From DAOTTY01 sp964451095 (lineage in GTDB: Bacteria; Chloroflexota; Anaerolineae; Aggregatilineales; Phototrophicaceae), in the NCBI GenBank assembly GCA_964451095.1, contig CAYVGI010000001.1:58705-122704 (forward strand): a DNA stretch of 64,000 bases. Direction: 5' to 3'. Below, piece after piece: positions 1 to 8,802 of the stretch. A model generated the notes under the pieces. That model had not been told where the DNA came from, made no database searches, and worked only from the letters and a program-made list of their open reading frames with translations. The position numbers and the translations under genes are program-made. How positions within the stretch are numbered: the stretch's first letter is position 1; every line of letters starts with the position of its first letter.

Positions 1-953
1 ACCGCAAGGGATTCAACATCAGCGGGGGCATGCGATGGGGCGTTGAAGTACGGCGCAGTGAGGAAAAAGCTCCAGGTGCGGGTGTAGACGATGTCGTCGG
101 GGTGCCACTGGCTGTGAATCCCCTGCCCCTCGTTGAGGAACAAGTAGCGCGTGCCACTGGGCGTGTGCTCCTGAACCTGAATGTAGTTGTAGCCGCTCTC
201 GCCCTCATGCAGGATTTTGAAGTCCTCTGAGATGGCAGCGCGGGTTTGCTCTGTGCCGCCAGTGAGCCCAACAACAAAGACAATGAGCGTCGGCATCCAG
301 GCGTAACGAAGGCTGCGCCTGCCAAGGTGCTGCCAAAGCCCCACCAGCCCTACGAGGAATAACACGCCCGCAAAGATCAGGAATGTCTGGTTGGTGCCCA
401 GCAGTGGAATCAGTAGCAATGTCGGCAGGAACGTCCCCAATAGGCTGCCCAGCGTGCTAACGGCATATATCCGCCCAGACACACGCCCGGCATCGTTCAA
501 GTTGGTTACGGCGAGGCGGATGGCAAATGGCGACACCATGCCCAGTAGCACGACGGGCAGCGACAGGAGCGCAAGAATCGACAGGAACGAACCCACCACG
601 ACCCCTGCTTGCAGATCGATCACAGCGCGAGATGCCGCGAACAGCACCGGGCGGGCGGCGAGGGGCACTAGCGCACTGAGGAAGGCACCCCACATGATGA
701 TCTTGTACAGCGTGGTGTATTGGGGGGAGCGATCTGCCCACCAACCGCCAATGAAGTAACCGATCGTGAGGTAGAGAAGCACCAAGCCAATGACGTTCGC
801 CCACACAAGGTTACTGGTGCCAAAGACATTGCCCAGCAAGCGGGATGCTGACAGTTCAATTGCCAGCGTACACATGCCACTGGCAAAAACAGCAGCGTAC
901 AGGTAACGGTTGTGCATAGGGTGTGGCGCAAGTCCTGTGTTGCGGTCGGTCAT
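1..953 (-). CDS. Membrane spermidine synthase-like protein (3' part outside window)
   Basis: An open minus-strand frame runs from an ATG at 953 to the window edge without a stop, so only about 317 N-terminal residues are visible. I see about six to seven hydrophobic segments (roughly residues 15-225), starting with a motif of the type ASGMCTLAIELSASRLLG, then a soluble start with SGYNYIQVQEH and RYLFLNEG. This is the arrangement of fused-MFS/spermidine synthase-like proteins, where a membrane domain precedes a Rossmann aminopropyltransferase-like domain. The catalytic part is outside the window, so the reaction cannot be judged. The start overlaps the stop of the DUF58 gene in an ATGA arrangement, so the two are probably translationally coupled. 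Confidence 0.8.
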   Translation of the reverse strand, partial: MTDRNTGLAPHPMHNRYLYAAVFASGMCTLAIELSASRLLGNVFGTSNLVWANVIGLVLLYLTIGYFIGGWWADRSPQYTTLYKIIMWGAFLSALVPLAARPVLFAASRAVIDLQAGVVVGSFLSILALLSLPVVLLGMVSPFAIRLAVTNLNDAGRVSGRIYAVSTLGSLLGTFLPTLLLIPLLGTNQTFLIFAGVLFLVGLVGLWQHLGRRSLRYAWMPTLIVFVVGLTGGTEQTRAAISEDFKILHEGESGYNYIQVQEHTPSGTRYLFLNEGQGIHSQWHPDDIVYTRTWSFFLTAPYFNAPSHAPADVESLA

Positions 954-2206
954 AGCTGTGGGCGTTGGGCAAGTGCTGCGGTGATGTCGTCTCGGTAGTG
1001 TATCGGCACAAAGGGAATCTTGGCAAGGCGAAGCGCCCCTTTGATCTCATCGCTGCTCACCGGGGCACCAAATGAGGCGGGGTCTATGAACACACAAATG
1101 GGGCGAATGCCCCGGCGGGCGAGTATCTGCGCCTCAGCAATCCAATCCAGGTCTGTTGATGAGGTGACAAGGACAAGAGTCGCGCCACGAGCAAGATGCG
1201 GTGTTTCCAGCGTGAGCACCTGGGCGAGTGTGTAGGGGGATTTGCTGCGTGCGGTTGCCAGTGTTTGCAGAATGCGCGTCTGCTGGCGTTGCCCGCGCTC
1301 TGCCTCGTGAACTTCCCTGGCAGGGGTGTAGGCGACGAAACCCAGCGAGCGGTTCAGTTCGATGAAGTGCCCGGATAGAGACGCGCCGATGACAACCGCG
1401 TACTCCTCCGTGGACGCTGGCAGATGCCTACCTACCGGGATCACCGGACCGTCCCCGCGCAGCCGTTGCACGCCCACCCCTTCGTACAGCGAGCTAACAG
1501 AGAAATCGACCAGCATGTAAATGTCCACAAGCGGGTCTAGCTCGAACTCTTTCACCATCAGTTTGTCTCGGCGGGCACTGGTACGCCAGTGAATGCGGTT
1601 AAAGCTGTCCCCGGCGACGTATTCGCGCACCCCGGCGGCATTCGTCGTGACGAAATGCGTGCGCTGACGCCTTGCCTCTCCGCCGGACAGAGCACCCATG
1701 GGCAGTTCGAACTTGTTCACGGGCACCGTCGCCGGGTAGATTACCAGCGGTGATGTCGCACCGATTTTGCGCGACATGAGAAAAAACCCGAAGGGGTCGC
1801 CACTGAGAATCGTCATCGGTCCCAGCCGGAACTCGCCCCGTACCTGGCAGAGCGTTTCCACGTACCAGCGGTATTGCCCACGCGGACCGACCGCAGGCAC
1901 CACATGGCTGGCACGGTGACCGGGCAGGTCGGAATGGTCGCGCACTTCGATCCACAGTTTCGGCAGCAGCGCCTGATTTCTGACCGTGAACACTTCCCCG
2001 AAGTTGCGCCCGACCTGGGCACGACGTGCAGGGGTTTTACGCGCGATGCGCAGCCAGCGCACCGACCCCCAAGACCATATGTAGGCGATGGCAAGCAGCC
2101 CACCCAGCAGATAGGCGACATTGAACAGGAACGAACGCCCTGACCACAGACCAGCGACAAGGCTGGCGGTGATGAGCGTGTAAAGGGCAATGCGGCGTGC
2201 CGACAT
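950..2206 (-). CDS. DUF58 domain protein (MoxR-associated)
   Basis: A 418-residue protein with two hydrophobic N-terminal segments (about residues 5-45), a beta-rich middle, and the DUF58 signature GDSFNRIHWRTSARRDKL near residue 200, followed by a von Willebrand A-like fold (DIYMLVDFSVSS). DUF58 proteins are commonly encoded next to MoxR AAA ATPases and are thought to act with them in folding or metal insertion of membrane-associated complexes. That is family knowledge; the target here is unknown. It lies 14 bases downstream of the MoxR gene and overlaps the next gene by 4 bases, so the three form one transcription unit. Confidence 0.92.
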   Translation of the reverse strand: MSARRIALYTLITASLVAGLWSGRSFLFNVAYLLGGLLAIAYIWSWGSVRWLRIARKTPARRAQVGRNFGEVFTVRNQALLPKLWIEVRDHSDLPGHRASHVVPAVGPRGQYRWYVETLCQVRGEFRLGPMTILSGDPFGFFLMSRKIGATSPLVIYPATVPVNKFELPMGALSGGEARRQRTHFVTTNAAGVREYVAGDSFNRIHWRTSARRDKLMVKEFELDPLVDIYMLVDFSVSSLYEGVGVQRLRGDGPVIPVGRHLPASTEEYAVVIGASLSGHFIELNRSLGFVAYTPAREVHEAERGQRQQTRILQTLATARSKSPYTLAQVLTLETPHLARGATLVLVTSSTDLDWIAEAQILARRGIRPICVFIDPASFGAPVSSDEIKGALRLAKIPFVPIHYRDDITAALAQRPQL

Positions 2207-2220
2207 AAGGGTTGCCTGGG

Positions 2221-3225
2221 TTACCTTGCGGATGCACCCGGCACAGGGGTGGTAGTTAGTACATCCTGCACAACCGTCCGGGCGGTGATGTCTTTGATGC
2301 GGGCTGCGGGTCCAACAATAATGCGATGCGCCAGTGTGACCTCTGCCAGTGCCTTTACATCGTCAGGGATGACGTAATCGCGACCAGCCATTGCCGCACG
2401 GGTTTGCGATGTGCGGAACAATGCCAGCGACCCACGTGGGCTACTGCCCAGGTAAACGTCGGGGTGTTGGCGGGTGGCGTTCACCAGCGAGATGATGTAC
2501 TGCTTGACCTCATCGGCGACGTAAATATCGCGCACGGCACGCTGTGCGGAGACAAGCTCCTCTACGCTCACTGCCTGCTGGATGTTGTCCAGTGGGTGCC
2601 CATATTGTTGGGCGGAAAGCACCGTGAGTTCTTCCGCCGGGCTGGGGTAGCCAAGCTGCATCTTGATGAGGAAGCGGTCGAGTTGTGCTTCTGGTAGCGG
2701 GAAAGTGCCCTCGTACTCAATGGGGTTCTGGGTTGCGAGGATGAGAAACGGGTCGCTCATCTGGTGGGTGACGCCATCCACCGTGACCTGCCGCTCCTCC
2801 ATCGCCTCCAGCAGGGCAGCTTGCGTTTTCGGTGTGGCGCGGTTGATCTCATCCGCGAGTACGATCTGCGCCATGATGGGACCTGCACGGAATTCAAATT
2901 CGCGGGTTTGCTGGTTAAACAGTGAGACGCCCGTTACGTCTGAGGGCAGCATGTCGGGTGTGAATTGGATGCGGCTGAAGCTAGCGCCGATTGCACGGGA
3001 GATAGACTTCGCCATCATGGTTTTACCGACACCGGGGATGTCTTCAATGAGGATGTGACCGCGTGTAATCAGTCCCAGCACGGTCAGGCGAATTTCATTG
3101 CGCTTGCCAATGATAACCTGCCCAACGCTTTGCACGATGCGCTCCGCGACATTTTGCACGTAGCCGATTTGGTTGCGGCTGTTGCTATCTGCAGAGCGGC
3201 GTGTTTCCTGTGGATAGTTCGACAT
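2221..3225 (-). CDS. MoxR family AAA+ ATPase
   Basis: A 334-residue ATPase with Walker A GVGKT (about residue 65), a MoxR-typical QFTPDMLPSDVTG segment, Walker B VLADEINRA, sensor motif ATQNPIEYEGTFPLPEAQLDRF and a C-terminal lid. MoxR proteins act as chaperone-like ATPases with DUF58/VWA partners, which fits the next gene downstream. The likely substrate is unknown. The upstream 276 bases, shared with the divergent roadblock gene, contain a weak minus-strand -10-like CATAAT at 3270-3265. Confidence 0.95.
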   Translation of the reverse strand: MSNYPQETRRSADSNSRNQIGYVQNVAERIVQSVGQVIIGKRNEIRLTVLGLITRGHILIEDIPGVGKTMMAKSISRAIGASFSRIQFTPDMLPSDVTGVSLFNQQTREFEFRAGPIMAQIVLADEINRATPKTQAALLEAMEERQVTVDGVTHQMSDPFLILATQNPIEYEGTFPLPEAQLDRFLIKMQLGYPSPAEELTVLSAQQYGHPLDNIQQAVSVEELVSAQRAVRDIYVADEVKQYIISLVNATRQHPDVYLGSSPRGSLALFRTSQTRAAMAGRDYVIPDDVKALAEVTLAHRIIVGPAARIKDITARTVVQDVLTTTPVPGASAR

Positions 3226-3345
3226 AGGACTCCGGTGGTGTCGATCTGCGAAAGGGATACAGCTATTATGCCATAGCTAAGGGGGCATGTCTTTGACGGA
3301 AGACGAACGGGTTGCCTGCGTTGGCGCTATGAGACATGCGAATGC

Positions 3346-3373
3346 TTGCCGTACCCACGGTGTAGGGTATAAT
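3346..3373 (+). promoter_or_regulatory. Sigma70-type promoter for roadblock/pyrG unit
   Basis: TTGCCG at 3346-3351 and a perfect TATAAT at 3368-3373 are separated by 16 bases. Transcription would start near 3380, giving a 5' leader of about 120 bases before the roadblock ATG at 3502. This is the strongest promoter-like sequence between the divergent MoxR and roadblock genes. Confidence 0.6.
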
Positions 3374-3501
3374 AAACGGTGTTCCTTGTTAAGCGTAAGC
3401 ATCATCAGACGATGGTGCGCCGAAATCATGATTGCTTTATCCTTCGCATAATTCTACAACATCGCTACACATCGGGCACTATTTGAGAGGAGTACCCCAC
3501 T

Positions 3502-3873
3502 ATGGCAAAGTCGCGTACAGAGTTGATGGTTGACCGTTTGCGAGAGTTGCAGTCCACCACACCGGAAATTGAAGCGTCGGCGGTGGTGAGCGTAGATGGC
3601 TTGATTATGGCATCTTCCCTGCCGGCAGGTGTGGAAGAAGATCGTGTATCGGCAATGTCCGCTGCGATGCTCTCACTCGGTGAACGCATTGCGACGGAAC
3701 TCGGGCGTGGTATGCTGGATCAGGTTTATGTGCGTGGCACGGGCGGATACGTGATCTTGATGTCTGTCGGTGATGAGGCGGTTCTGACGGCGCTGGTGCG
3801 AGAGGGTGCCAAGCTGGGGCTGATCTTCCTGGACATGCGCAGAGCAGCAGACGACCTGGGGGGTCTCGTCTAA
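3502..3873 (+). CDS. Roadblock/LC7 domain protein
   Basis: A 123-residue single-domain protein with the roadblock pattern: N-terminal helix (RTELMVDRLRELQSTTPEIEASAVVSVDGLIMASSLP), a central helix starting DRVSAMSAAMLSLGERIATEL, and a C-terminal strand-helix ending DMRRAADDLGGLV. Roadblock proteins such as MglB usually regulate small Ras-like GTPases or act as dimeric scaffolds. No GTPase partner is encoded in this window, so its job is open. A clear AGGAG precedes the ATG. It is followed 145 bases later by pyrG on the same strand. Confidence 0.88.
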   Translation: MAKSRTELMVDRLRELQSTTPEIEASAVVSVDGLIMASSLPAGVEEDRVSAMSAAMLSLGERIATELGRGMLDQVYVRGTGGYVILMSVGDEAVLTALVREGAKLGLIFLDMRRAADDLGGLV

Positions 3874-3929
3874 GAATAAGTAAGCGTGGCGGTCTATGCG
3901 CCGCACTCCCATTAAAATACATGTTGTTC

Positions 3930-3960
3930 GCGGGAAGTTGCACTGGGCAAACTTGCCCGC
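3930..3960 (+). terminator. Imperfect hairpin in the pyrG leader
   Basis: The arms GCGGG-AAGTT-GC and GC-AACTT-CCCGC pair with single-base bulges and are followed by a T-rich stretch (TATTTGTTTGC). It lies between the roadblock gene and pyrG and could be a weak terminator or an attenuator for pyrG. The pairing is visible, but a regulatory role is inference. Confidence 0.35.
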
Positions 3961-4018
3961 TATTTGTTTGCTTGATGTCGACAGCGTTTGCAGCCAGTTA
4001 TGCAGGTGAAGACACGTT

Positions 4019-5677
4019 ATGCCGAAGTACATATTTTGCACAGGTGGGGTGGTGAGTTCTGTCGGCAAGGGCGTTACCGCCGCTGCGATTGGACGCATTC
4101 TTAAAGCACGCGGGCTAAAGGTCACGATCCAAAAGCTAGACCCTTACCTTAACGTAGACCCCGGCACCATGAGTCCCTTCCAGCATGGGGAAGTGTTTGT
4201 CACAGCGGATGGTGCAGAGACAGACCTTGACCTGGGTCACTACGAACGCTTTATCGACGAGAACTTGAGCCGCGCCTGCAACATCACCGCCGGGCAGGTG
4301 TACAGCCATGTGATCGAGAAGGAACGGCGCGGGGACTTCCTGGGTGGCACGATCCAGGTTGTGCCGCACATTACCAACGAAATACGCCGCCGAATCGTGT
4401 TGGTTGGGAAAGAAGCAGACGCAGATGTGGTGATTGTCGAGGTCGGTGGCACGGTGGGCGACATGGAGGGGCAGCCGTTCCTCGAGGCAATCCGCCAGAT
4501 GCGCACAAAAGTGGGGCGGCGCGACTCGCTCTACATTCACATTACGTTTTTGCCGTACATTGGCGCGACAAAAGAGTTAAAGACCAAGCCCACACAGCAC
4601 AGCGTGCGTGAGCTGCGCGGCATCGGTATTCAACCGCATGTCATCATCGCAAGAACAGATCACCCGGTCAGCAAAGATGTGACCAGCAAGATTGCGCTGT
4701 TCTGCGATGTAGAGGAAGAGGCGGTTATCCCGCTGGAAACGTGCGAGCTTATCTACGAGGTGCCATTGATGCTAGAAGACGCGGGACTGGGAGACTACAT
4801 CGTGCAGCATTTGCACCTGGAGACCCCTGAACCTGACCTAGCAAGCTGGCGTGAGCTAATTGCACAAATGAAGGCTGATAAACCGCCCGTGCGGGTTGCA
4901 ATTGTAGGCAAATATGTGGAACTACACGATGCCTACATGAGCGTGAAGGAAGCGCTACAGCACGCCGCCAACGCACATGAGCGCAACCTGGAAATTGAGT
5001 GGGTGTACTCTGGTGATTTGGAGCGCGGGCGCGGGTTTGATGCGCTGCAAGGTGTTGATGGCATTGTTGTACCGGGCGGCTTTGGCTATCGTGGTGTGGA
5101 GGGCAAGGTCATCGCGGCACAGTATGCCCGCGAAAACCGCGTCCCATACCTGGGTTTGTGCCTGGGGATGCAGGCAATGTGCATTGAGTTCGCACGCCAC
5201 GTTGTGGGGCTGGAGGAAGCAAACAGCACCGAGTTTGAAATGAGCACCCCACACCCGATTATCGACCTGATGTTGGAACAGCGCGGCATCACTGACCTGG
5301 GTGGCACCATGCGCCTGGGGCTTTATGATTGTGACCTGCAAGCGAGTACCCTTGCCAGGAAAGCGTACGACGCTGAGCGTGTGCAGGAGCGGCATCGGCA
5401 CCGCTTTGAGTTCAACAACGAATACCGCAGCATGTTTGAAGAGCATGGCATTGGCTTTAGCGGTGTGAACCCGGATAACCAGCTTGTCGAAATCGCGGAA
5501 CTGCATGACCACCCCTTTATGCTGGGCACACAGTTCCACCCGGAGTTCCTCAGCCGCCCAAACAACCCGCAGCCGCTGTTCCTTGCCTTTATTGAGGCGT
5601 GCGTCCGGGGGCAGCAAACACAATCAGCACCCACCAAACCAGAAGAAACTTCCAACAACCTCCACGAGTTGCCATAA
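4019..5677 (+). CDS. pyrG: CTP synthase
   Basis: A 552-residue CTP synthase, the usual length, which converts UTP, ATP and glutamine to CTP in the cytoplasm. The N-terminal synthetase domain begins KYIFCTGGVVSSVGKGVTAAAIGRIL. The C-terminal class I glutamine amidotransferase domain has the nucleophile Cys in YLGLCLGMQ and the His/Glu pair in GTQFHPEFLSRP. An AGGTGA ribosome site precedes the ATG by nine bases. A deaminase-fold gene follows after 24 bases, so they are probably co-transcribed. Confidence 0.98.
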   Translation: MPKYIFCTGGVVSSVGKGVTAAAIGRILKARGLKVTIQKLDPYLNVDPGTMSPFQHGEVFVTADGAETDLDLGHYERFIDENLSRACNITAGQVYSHVIEKERRGDFLGGTIQVVPHITNEIRRRIVLVGKEADADVVIVEVGGTVGDMEGQPFLEAIRQMRTKVGRRDSLYIHITFLPYIGATKELKTKPTQHSVRELRGIGIQPHVIIARTDHPVSKDVTSKIALFCDVEEEAVIPLETCELIYEVPLMLEDAGLGDYIVQHLHLETPEPDLASWRELIAQMKADKPPVRVAIVGKYVELHDAYMSVKEALQHAANAHERNLEIEWVYSGDLERGRGFDALQGVDGIVVPGGFGYRGVEGKVIAAQYARENRVPYLGLCLGMQAMCIEFARHVVGLEEANSTEFEMSTPHPIIDLMLEQRGITDLGGTMRLGLYDCDLQASTLARKAYDAERVQERHRHRFEFNNEYRSMFEEHGIGFSGVNPDNQLVEIAELHDHPFMLGTQFHPEFLSRPNNPQPLFLAFIEACVRGQQTQSAPTKPEETSNNLHELP

Positions 5678-5701
5678 CGACAAAGCCCCTAGGAGAAATG
5701 A

Positions 5702-6754
5702 ATGTCCGTCGAAAGCTACATCCGAGCGCTGCCCAAGGTTGACCTGCACTGCCGACTGGAAGGTGCTGTGCCGCGAGAAACCATGTTGATGTTCGCCAAC
5801 CAGAATGAAATCGGCGATGAGGTTAAGCGCTTCCATAAATGGCTGGACTTATACAAAACGCCGGACTACAAGCGCCTGGACGAGCTTGCGGGCATGCTGC
5901 GAAGCTGGCTTCGCTATGGTGATGACCTGACCCGTGCCGTGTACGACATGGGGGTGGCGATGTCCAAAGACAACGTTCGCTACGCGCAGGTGGGGGTAAA
6001 TCCGCTGTCCTATGTGGCGAATGACTTCACATTTGATGAGTTCCTGGCGGCACTGAACGATGGGCGTGACCGCGCCGAGCGTGCCTGGGGCGTGCAAATG
6101 CGCTGGAACATGGTGCTGCCCCGTAACACGCCGCGCCGCGCCGATGAAATCGCGCGCTGGGCAACCAGTGCAACCGCGCGCAAAGGTGGCGTCGTGGGGG
6201 TGGTGCTCGCTGGCTATGATGACCTGACCACGCTTGACCAGTTTGAGCGGGCGTTTGCAACAGCGAGCAAAAAGGACATCACCCGCAATGCTTACCTGAG
6301 CAGCAAAGATGATGTTGACGAGGCGATTGATTTACTGTCGCTCAATCAGATCGTTGATGTGGATAAACTGGTGGAGTCTCCACACACGTTAACGGCACTC
6401 GCGTCCCAAGGGGTAAGCGTGAGCGTGGGGGTTGCTCGTGCAAAAGCATATGGTTGGGCAAATGACCCCAAAAAGTCACCCATACCCGCTTTGCAGGATG
6501 CAGGGCTGCGTGTGGTTGTAAGCACCGACATGCCCGTCCTGTTCGACAGCACACTCAGCGACGAGTATCTCAAGCTGGTTGAGGCGGAGGTGCTGAGCGT
6601 GGACGATGTTGAGGAGATGATCCGCACCTCCATTGACCTATCTAGCCTGGAGGATGAGGACAAAGAGGCGCTGGCGGCGATCTACGAGGTGGAGCGTGAC
6701 GTGCTGCACATGGAACACATGCCCACCGAGGAGGGCGAGGATACGTCCGCGTAG
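5702..6754 (+). CDS. Adenosine deaminase-fold protein, probable pseudoenzyme
   Basis: A 350-residue protein that resembles adenosine/adenine deaminases at both ends: PKVDLHCRLEGAV at residues 11-23 (family VDLHCHLEG) and VVVSTDMPVLFDSTLSDEY at 271-289 (family TDDP..F..L..EY). The zinc and catalytic residues are mostly gone: the second His of HxH is Arg18, the HAGE segment is replaced by RNAYLSS near 195-201, the IGHG segment by IVDV near 217-220, and the second Asp of TDD is Met277. Deamination therefore looks unlikely, and a binding or regulatory role is inference. An AGGAGA ribosome site and 24-base spacing place it in the pyrG unit. It converges on the Hsp20 gene. Confidence 0.82.
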   Translation: MSVESYIRALPKVDLHCRLEGAVPRETMLMFANQNEIGDEVKRFHKWLDLYKTPDYKRLDELAGMLRSWLRYGDDLTRAVYDMGVAMSKDNVRYAQVGVNPLSYVANDFTFDEFLAALNDGRDRAERAWGVQMRWNMVLPRNTPRRADEIARWATSATARKGGVVGVVLAGYDDLTTLDQFERAFATASKKDITRNAYLSSKDDVDEAIDLLSLNQIVDVDKLVESPHTLTALASQGVSVSVGVARAKAYGWANDPKKSPIPALQDAGLRVVVSTDMPVLFDSTLSDEYLKLVEAEVLSVDDVEEMIRTSIDLSSLEDEDKEALAAIYEVERDVLHMEHMPTEEGEDTSA

Positions 6755-6767
6755 AAGCTCGGGTAGG

Positions 6768-7175
6768 CTAGTCCACAGTTTGCACGCTGATAACCTCTGT
6801 GCGCTCATCGTCAATGAGCGGTAGTTCAATTGTGATGACACCGCCTTTTACCCGTGCCCGCGCCTCCGTTGACTTAACCGGCACGGGTACCGTGACGGTG
6901 CGGCTGAAATCGCCAAACTTGCGCTCGCGCCGGATGTATGCCTCGGCGGGGCGCTCGCCGGATGCGTGCGCGGTTCCGCTGAGGGTAAGTTCTTTGCCAT
7001 TCATTTCGACGCGAACCGTTTTGGGGTCTAAGCCGTCGATTGAGGCGGTTTGCACAATTACTGCCGCCTCTGTGCGGTAAACATCCAACAGCGGGTAAGC
7101 CTCATGCAGAGTTGCTTGCAGCCCGGCGTTCACCGCACGGTTGAGCGTTTCACGAAAGCTGTCCAAATTGCTCAT
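6768..7175 (-). CDS. Small heat shock protein, Hsp20/alpha-crystallin family
   Basis: A 135-residue protein whose residues about 35-130 form an alpha-crystallin domain: the VIVQTASIDGLDPKTVRVEMNGKELTLSG start, a FGDFSRTVTVPVPVKSTEARARVKGGVITIELP core and a short tail. The A.v.gGvL.i.lP signature is present as ARVKGGVITIELP. These proteins are ATP-independent holdase chaperones in the cytosol. It is 16 bases downstream of an OmpR-type regulator and closes the signalling gene block on this strand. The IxI tail motif is not obvious. Confidence 0.9.
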   Translation of the reverse strand: MSNLDSFRETLNRAVNAGLQATLHEAYPLLDVYRTEAAVIVQTASIDGLDPKTVRVEMNGKELTLSGTAHASGERPAEAYIRRERKFGDFSRTVTVPVPVKSTEARARVKGGVITIELPLIDDERTEVISVQTVD

Positions 7176-7191
7176 GTTCGTCTCGTGCCAC

Positions 7192-7926
7192 CTAATTCTT
7201 ACGGAAGTCCACGAAGCGATAGCCCACGCCGCGCTCTGTGAGGATATACTGCGGGTCGGACGGGTCTTGTTCGATCTTATCGCGCAGGTAGTTTACATAC
7301 AGGCGCACGTAGTGTGCTTCGTCGCGGTACTCGTAGCCCCATACTTTTGCTAGAAGCTGCTCGTGGGGAACAGTCCAGCCCGCGTTTTCGATCAAGTGAT
7401 ACAGCAGGCGATACTCCGTTGGGCGCAGCTTGATATGCTCGCCATTGACGATCACCTCACGTCGGTTGAAGTCCACACTCAGGCGCTCATCAATTTGCAG
7501 AACTGCCTGTTCCGGTGAGGACGTAGGCATCTCTGCACGGCGCAGCACCGCTTTGATGCGGCTAGAAAGCTCTCGCGGACCGAAAGGCTTAGACACGTAA
7601 TCGTCTGCGCCCAGTTCCAGCCCGTAGACCTTGTCATTTTCTTCGCCCTTGGCAGTTAGCATAATGACGGGAATATTGGAGAACTCCCGCAGCATCTTTA
7701 ACGTCTCGAAGCCGTCTAGCTCCGGCATCATCACATCAAGCAGCACCATATCTGGTAGTTTGGTGCGGATGATTTCAAGCGCCTCGAGTCCGTTGTGCGC
7801 CTCGAGGATCTGATGACCCTCTAACTCCAGGTTCATCCGCACAAAGCCGATGACACGTGGCTCGTCGTCAACAACGAGAATGCGCTTACGTTCTCGTTGG
7901 TTCGTGTTGGGTACATTTGTCGTCAT
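7192..7926 (-). CDS. OmpR/PhoB-type response regulator
   Basis: A 244-residue regulator. The receiver domain (about residues 15-130) has the acidic pair VDDE, the phosphoacceptor Asp in DMVLLDVMMPELDG, Thr in IMLTAKGEE and Lys in DYVSKPFG. The C-terminal winged helix (about 145-240) has LRPTEYRLLYHLIENAG and YVRLYVNYLRDKIE. It should bind DNA when phosphorylated. No histidine kinase is adjacent, so it is an orphan in this block; the nearest kinase gene is the Ser/Thr kinase upstream. It lies 33 bases downstream of the 80-residue protein. Confidence 0.95.
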   Translation of the reverse strand: MTTNVPNTNQRERKRILVVDDEPRVIGFVRMNLELEGHQILEAHNGLEALEIIRTKLPDMVLLDVMMPELDGFETLKMLREFSNIPVIMLTAKGEENDKVYGLELGADDYVSKPFGPRELSSRIKAVLRRAEMPTSSPEQAVLQIDERLSVDFNRREVIVNGEHIKLRPTEYRLLYHLIENAGWTVPHEQLLAKVWGYEYRDEAHYVRLYVNYLRDKIEQDPSDPQYILTERGVGYRFVDFRKN

Positions 7927-7959
7927 GGGTATGCTCCGGTGTAACGAACAAAAGGAACA

Positions 7960-8202
7960 TTATGGGCGGAACAGTTCGGGGAAATCGACTTCTTCCGCTG
8001 GGTCTGGCAGAACCTGAATGTAGTTAATGCGCCACCAGGGGAACATTACTTTGGTCACACCATCATCGACCCAGGGGAGTTCGCGGTCGTTGCGTTCCCT
8101 GGGGTTTAGCCCGATGATAGCAACATCCGTTGCCTTTGGCATTTCCTCCACATCAACTTTGACTGGCTCTGAATTCGCAATGTGTAGAATGAGCGTAATC
8201 AT
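7960..8202 (-). CDS. Small acidic protein of unknown function (80 aa)
   Basis: I do not recognise a family. The protein is short and acidic with a hydrophobic start (MITLILHIANSEP), a middle IIGLNPRERNDRELPWVDDG and a Trp-rich segment FPWWRINYIQVLP. No signal peptide, membrane span or metal motif is evident. It is placed between the FHA protein and the response regulator, all on the minus strand, so it is probably part of the same signalling operon. The good ORF in a tight gene row supports it being real. Confidence 0.7.
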   Translation of the reverse strand: MITLILHIANSEPVKVDVEEMPKATDVAIIGLNPRERNDRELPWVDDGVTKVMFPWWRINYIQVLPDPAEEVDFPELFRP

Positions 8203-8287
8203 GTTCTCTTACCTGATGGATGCGTTGAGTAGCGCTGTCACTTCGAATGAATTTAACATACAGGGAAAGTTGGGTGCAAGCCGCGCA

Positions 8288-8788
8288 TCACTTGAAGTAA
8301 ATGCGCGTCACCAGCTTACCAAAGCGAATTTCGTCACCATCCCGCAACACGCGCGGTTGATTCGAGACCAAGCGCTGCCCGTTGAGGAAGGTGCCGTTGC
8401 TGCTGCCCATATCGACAAGTGTCAGTGTGTCTTCACTGCGCTCAATCATCGCATGAACACGAGAGACGCCCTTTTCTAGCCCGCCGAACGGAATTAAGTC
8501 CAGGTCTGGGAAGCTGTTACTGGTTGCGTCTTGCCGACCGACGACAGTTCGGTTTGCTGTGGAAAGCTTGACGGGTTCTTGTGCAGTGTCGATATGCAGG
8601 ATGATCTCTGATGTTACCGATAGGCGTGCGGTTCCCCAGGTCGCCTTTGCCGATAGAACGGGGTCGTCCCGCTCAAGTTGGCGTGTGCTGGTTCGGTCTC
8701 GTACGCTAGTATCGAGGGGAAAGCCACAGTTTTCGCAATACAGGTAGCCTTCCCGGTTTTTGTGGTCGCAGTTTGTGCAGATAATCAT
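8288..8788 (-). CDS. Zinc-ribbon and FHA domain protein
   Basis: A 166-residue protein. The N-terminus has a four-cysteine zinc ribbon (ICTNCDHKNREGYLYCENCGFPLD, residues 3-26). The C-terminal half is a forkhead-associated domain with VGRQ, a GVSRVHAMI phosphopeptide-binding loop, and DMGSSNGTFLNGQRL. FHA domains bind phosphothreonine peptides, so this is a plausible target or adaptor of the Ser/Thr kinase encoded about 2.6 kb upstream in the same direction. It begins 14 bases after the VWA gene ends. Confidence 0.92.
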   Translation of the reverse strand: MIICTNCDHKNREGYLYCENCGFPLDTSVRDRTSTRQLERDDPVLSAKATWGTARLSVTSEIILHIDTAQEPVKLSTANRTVVGRQDATSNSFPDLDLIPFGGLEKGVSRVHAMIERSEDTLTLVDMGSSNGTFLNGQRLVSNQPRVLRDGDEIRFGKLVTRIYFK

Positions 8789-8802
8789 CCAGTGCGATCC
8801 TC

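Noticed and set aside
4955..5623. 222-residue minus-strand ORF
   Set aside because: It is antisense to pyrG, has no ribosome site and no recognisable motif.
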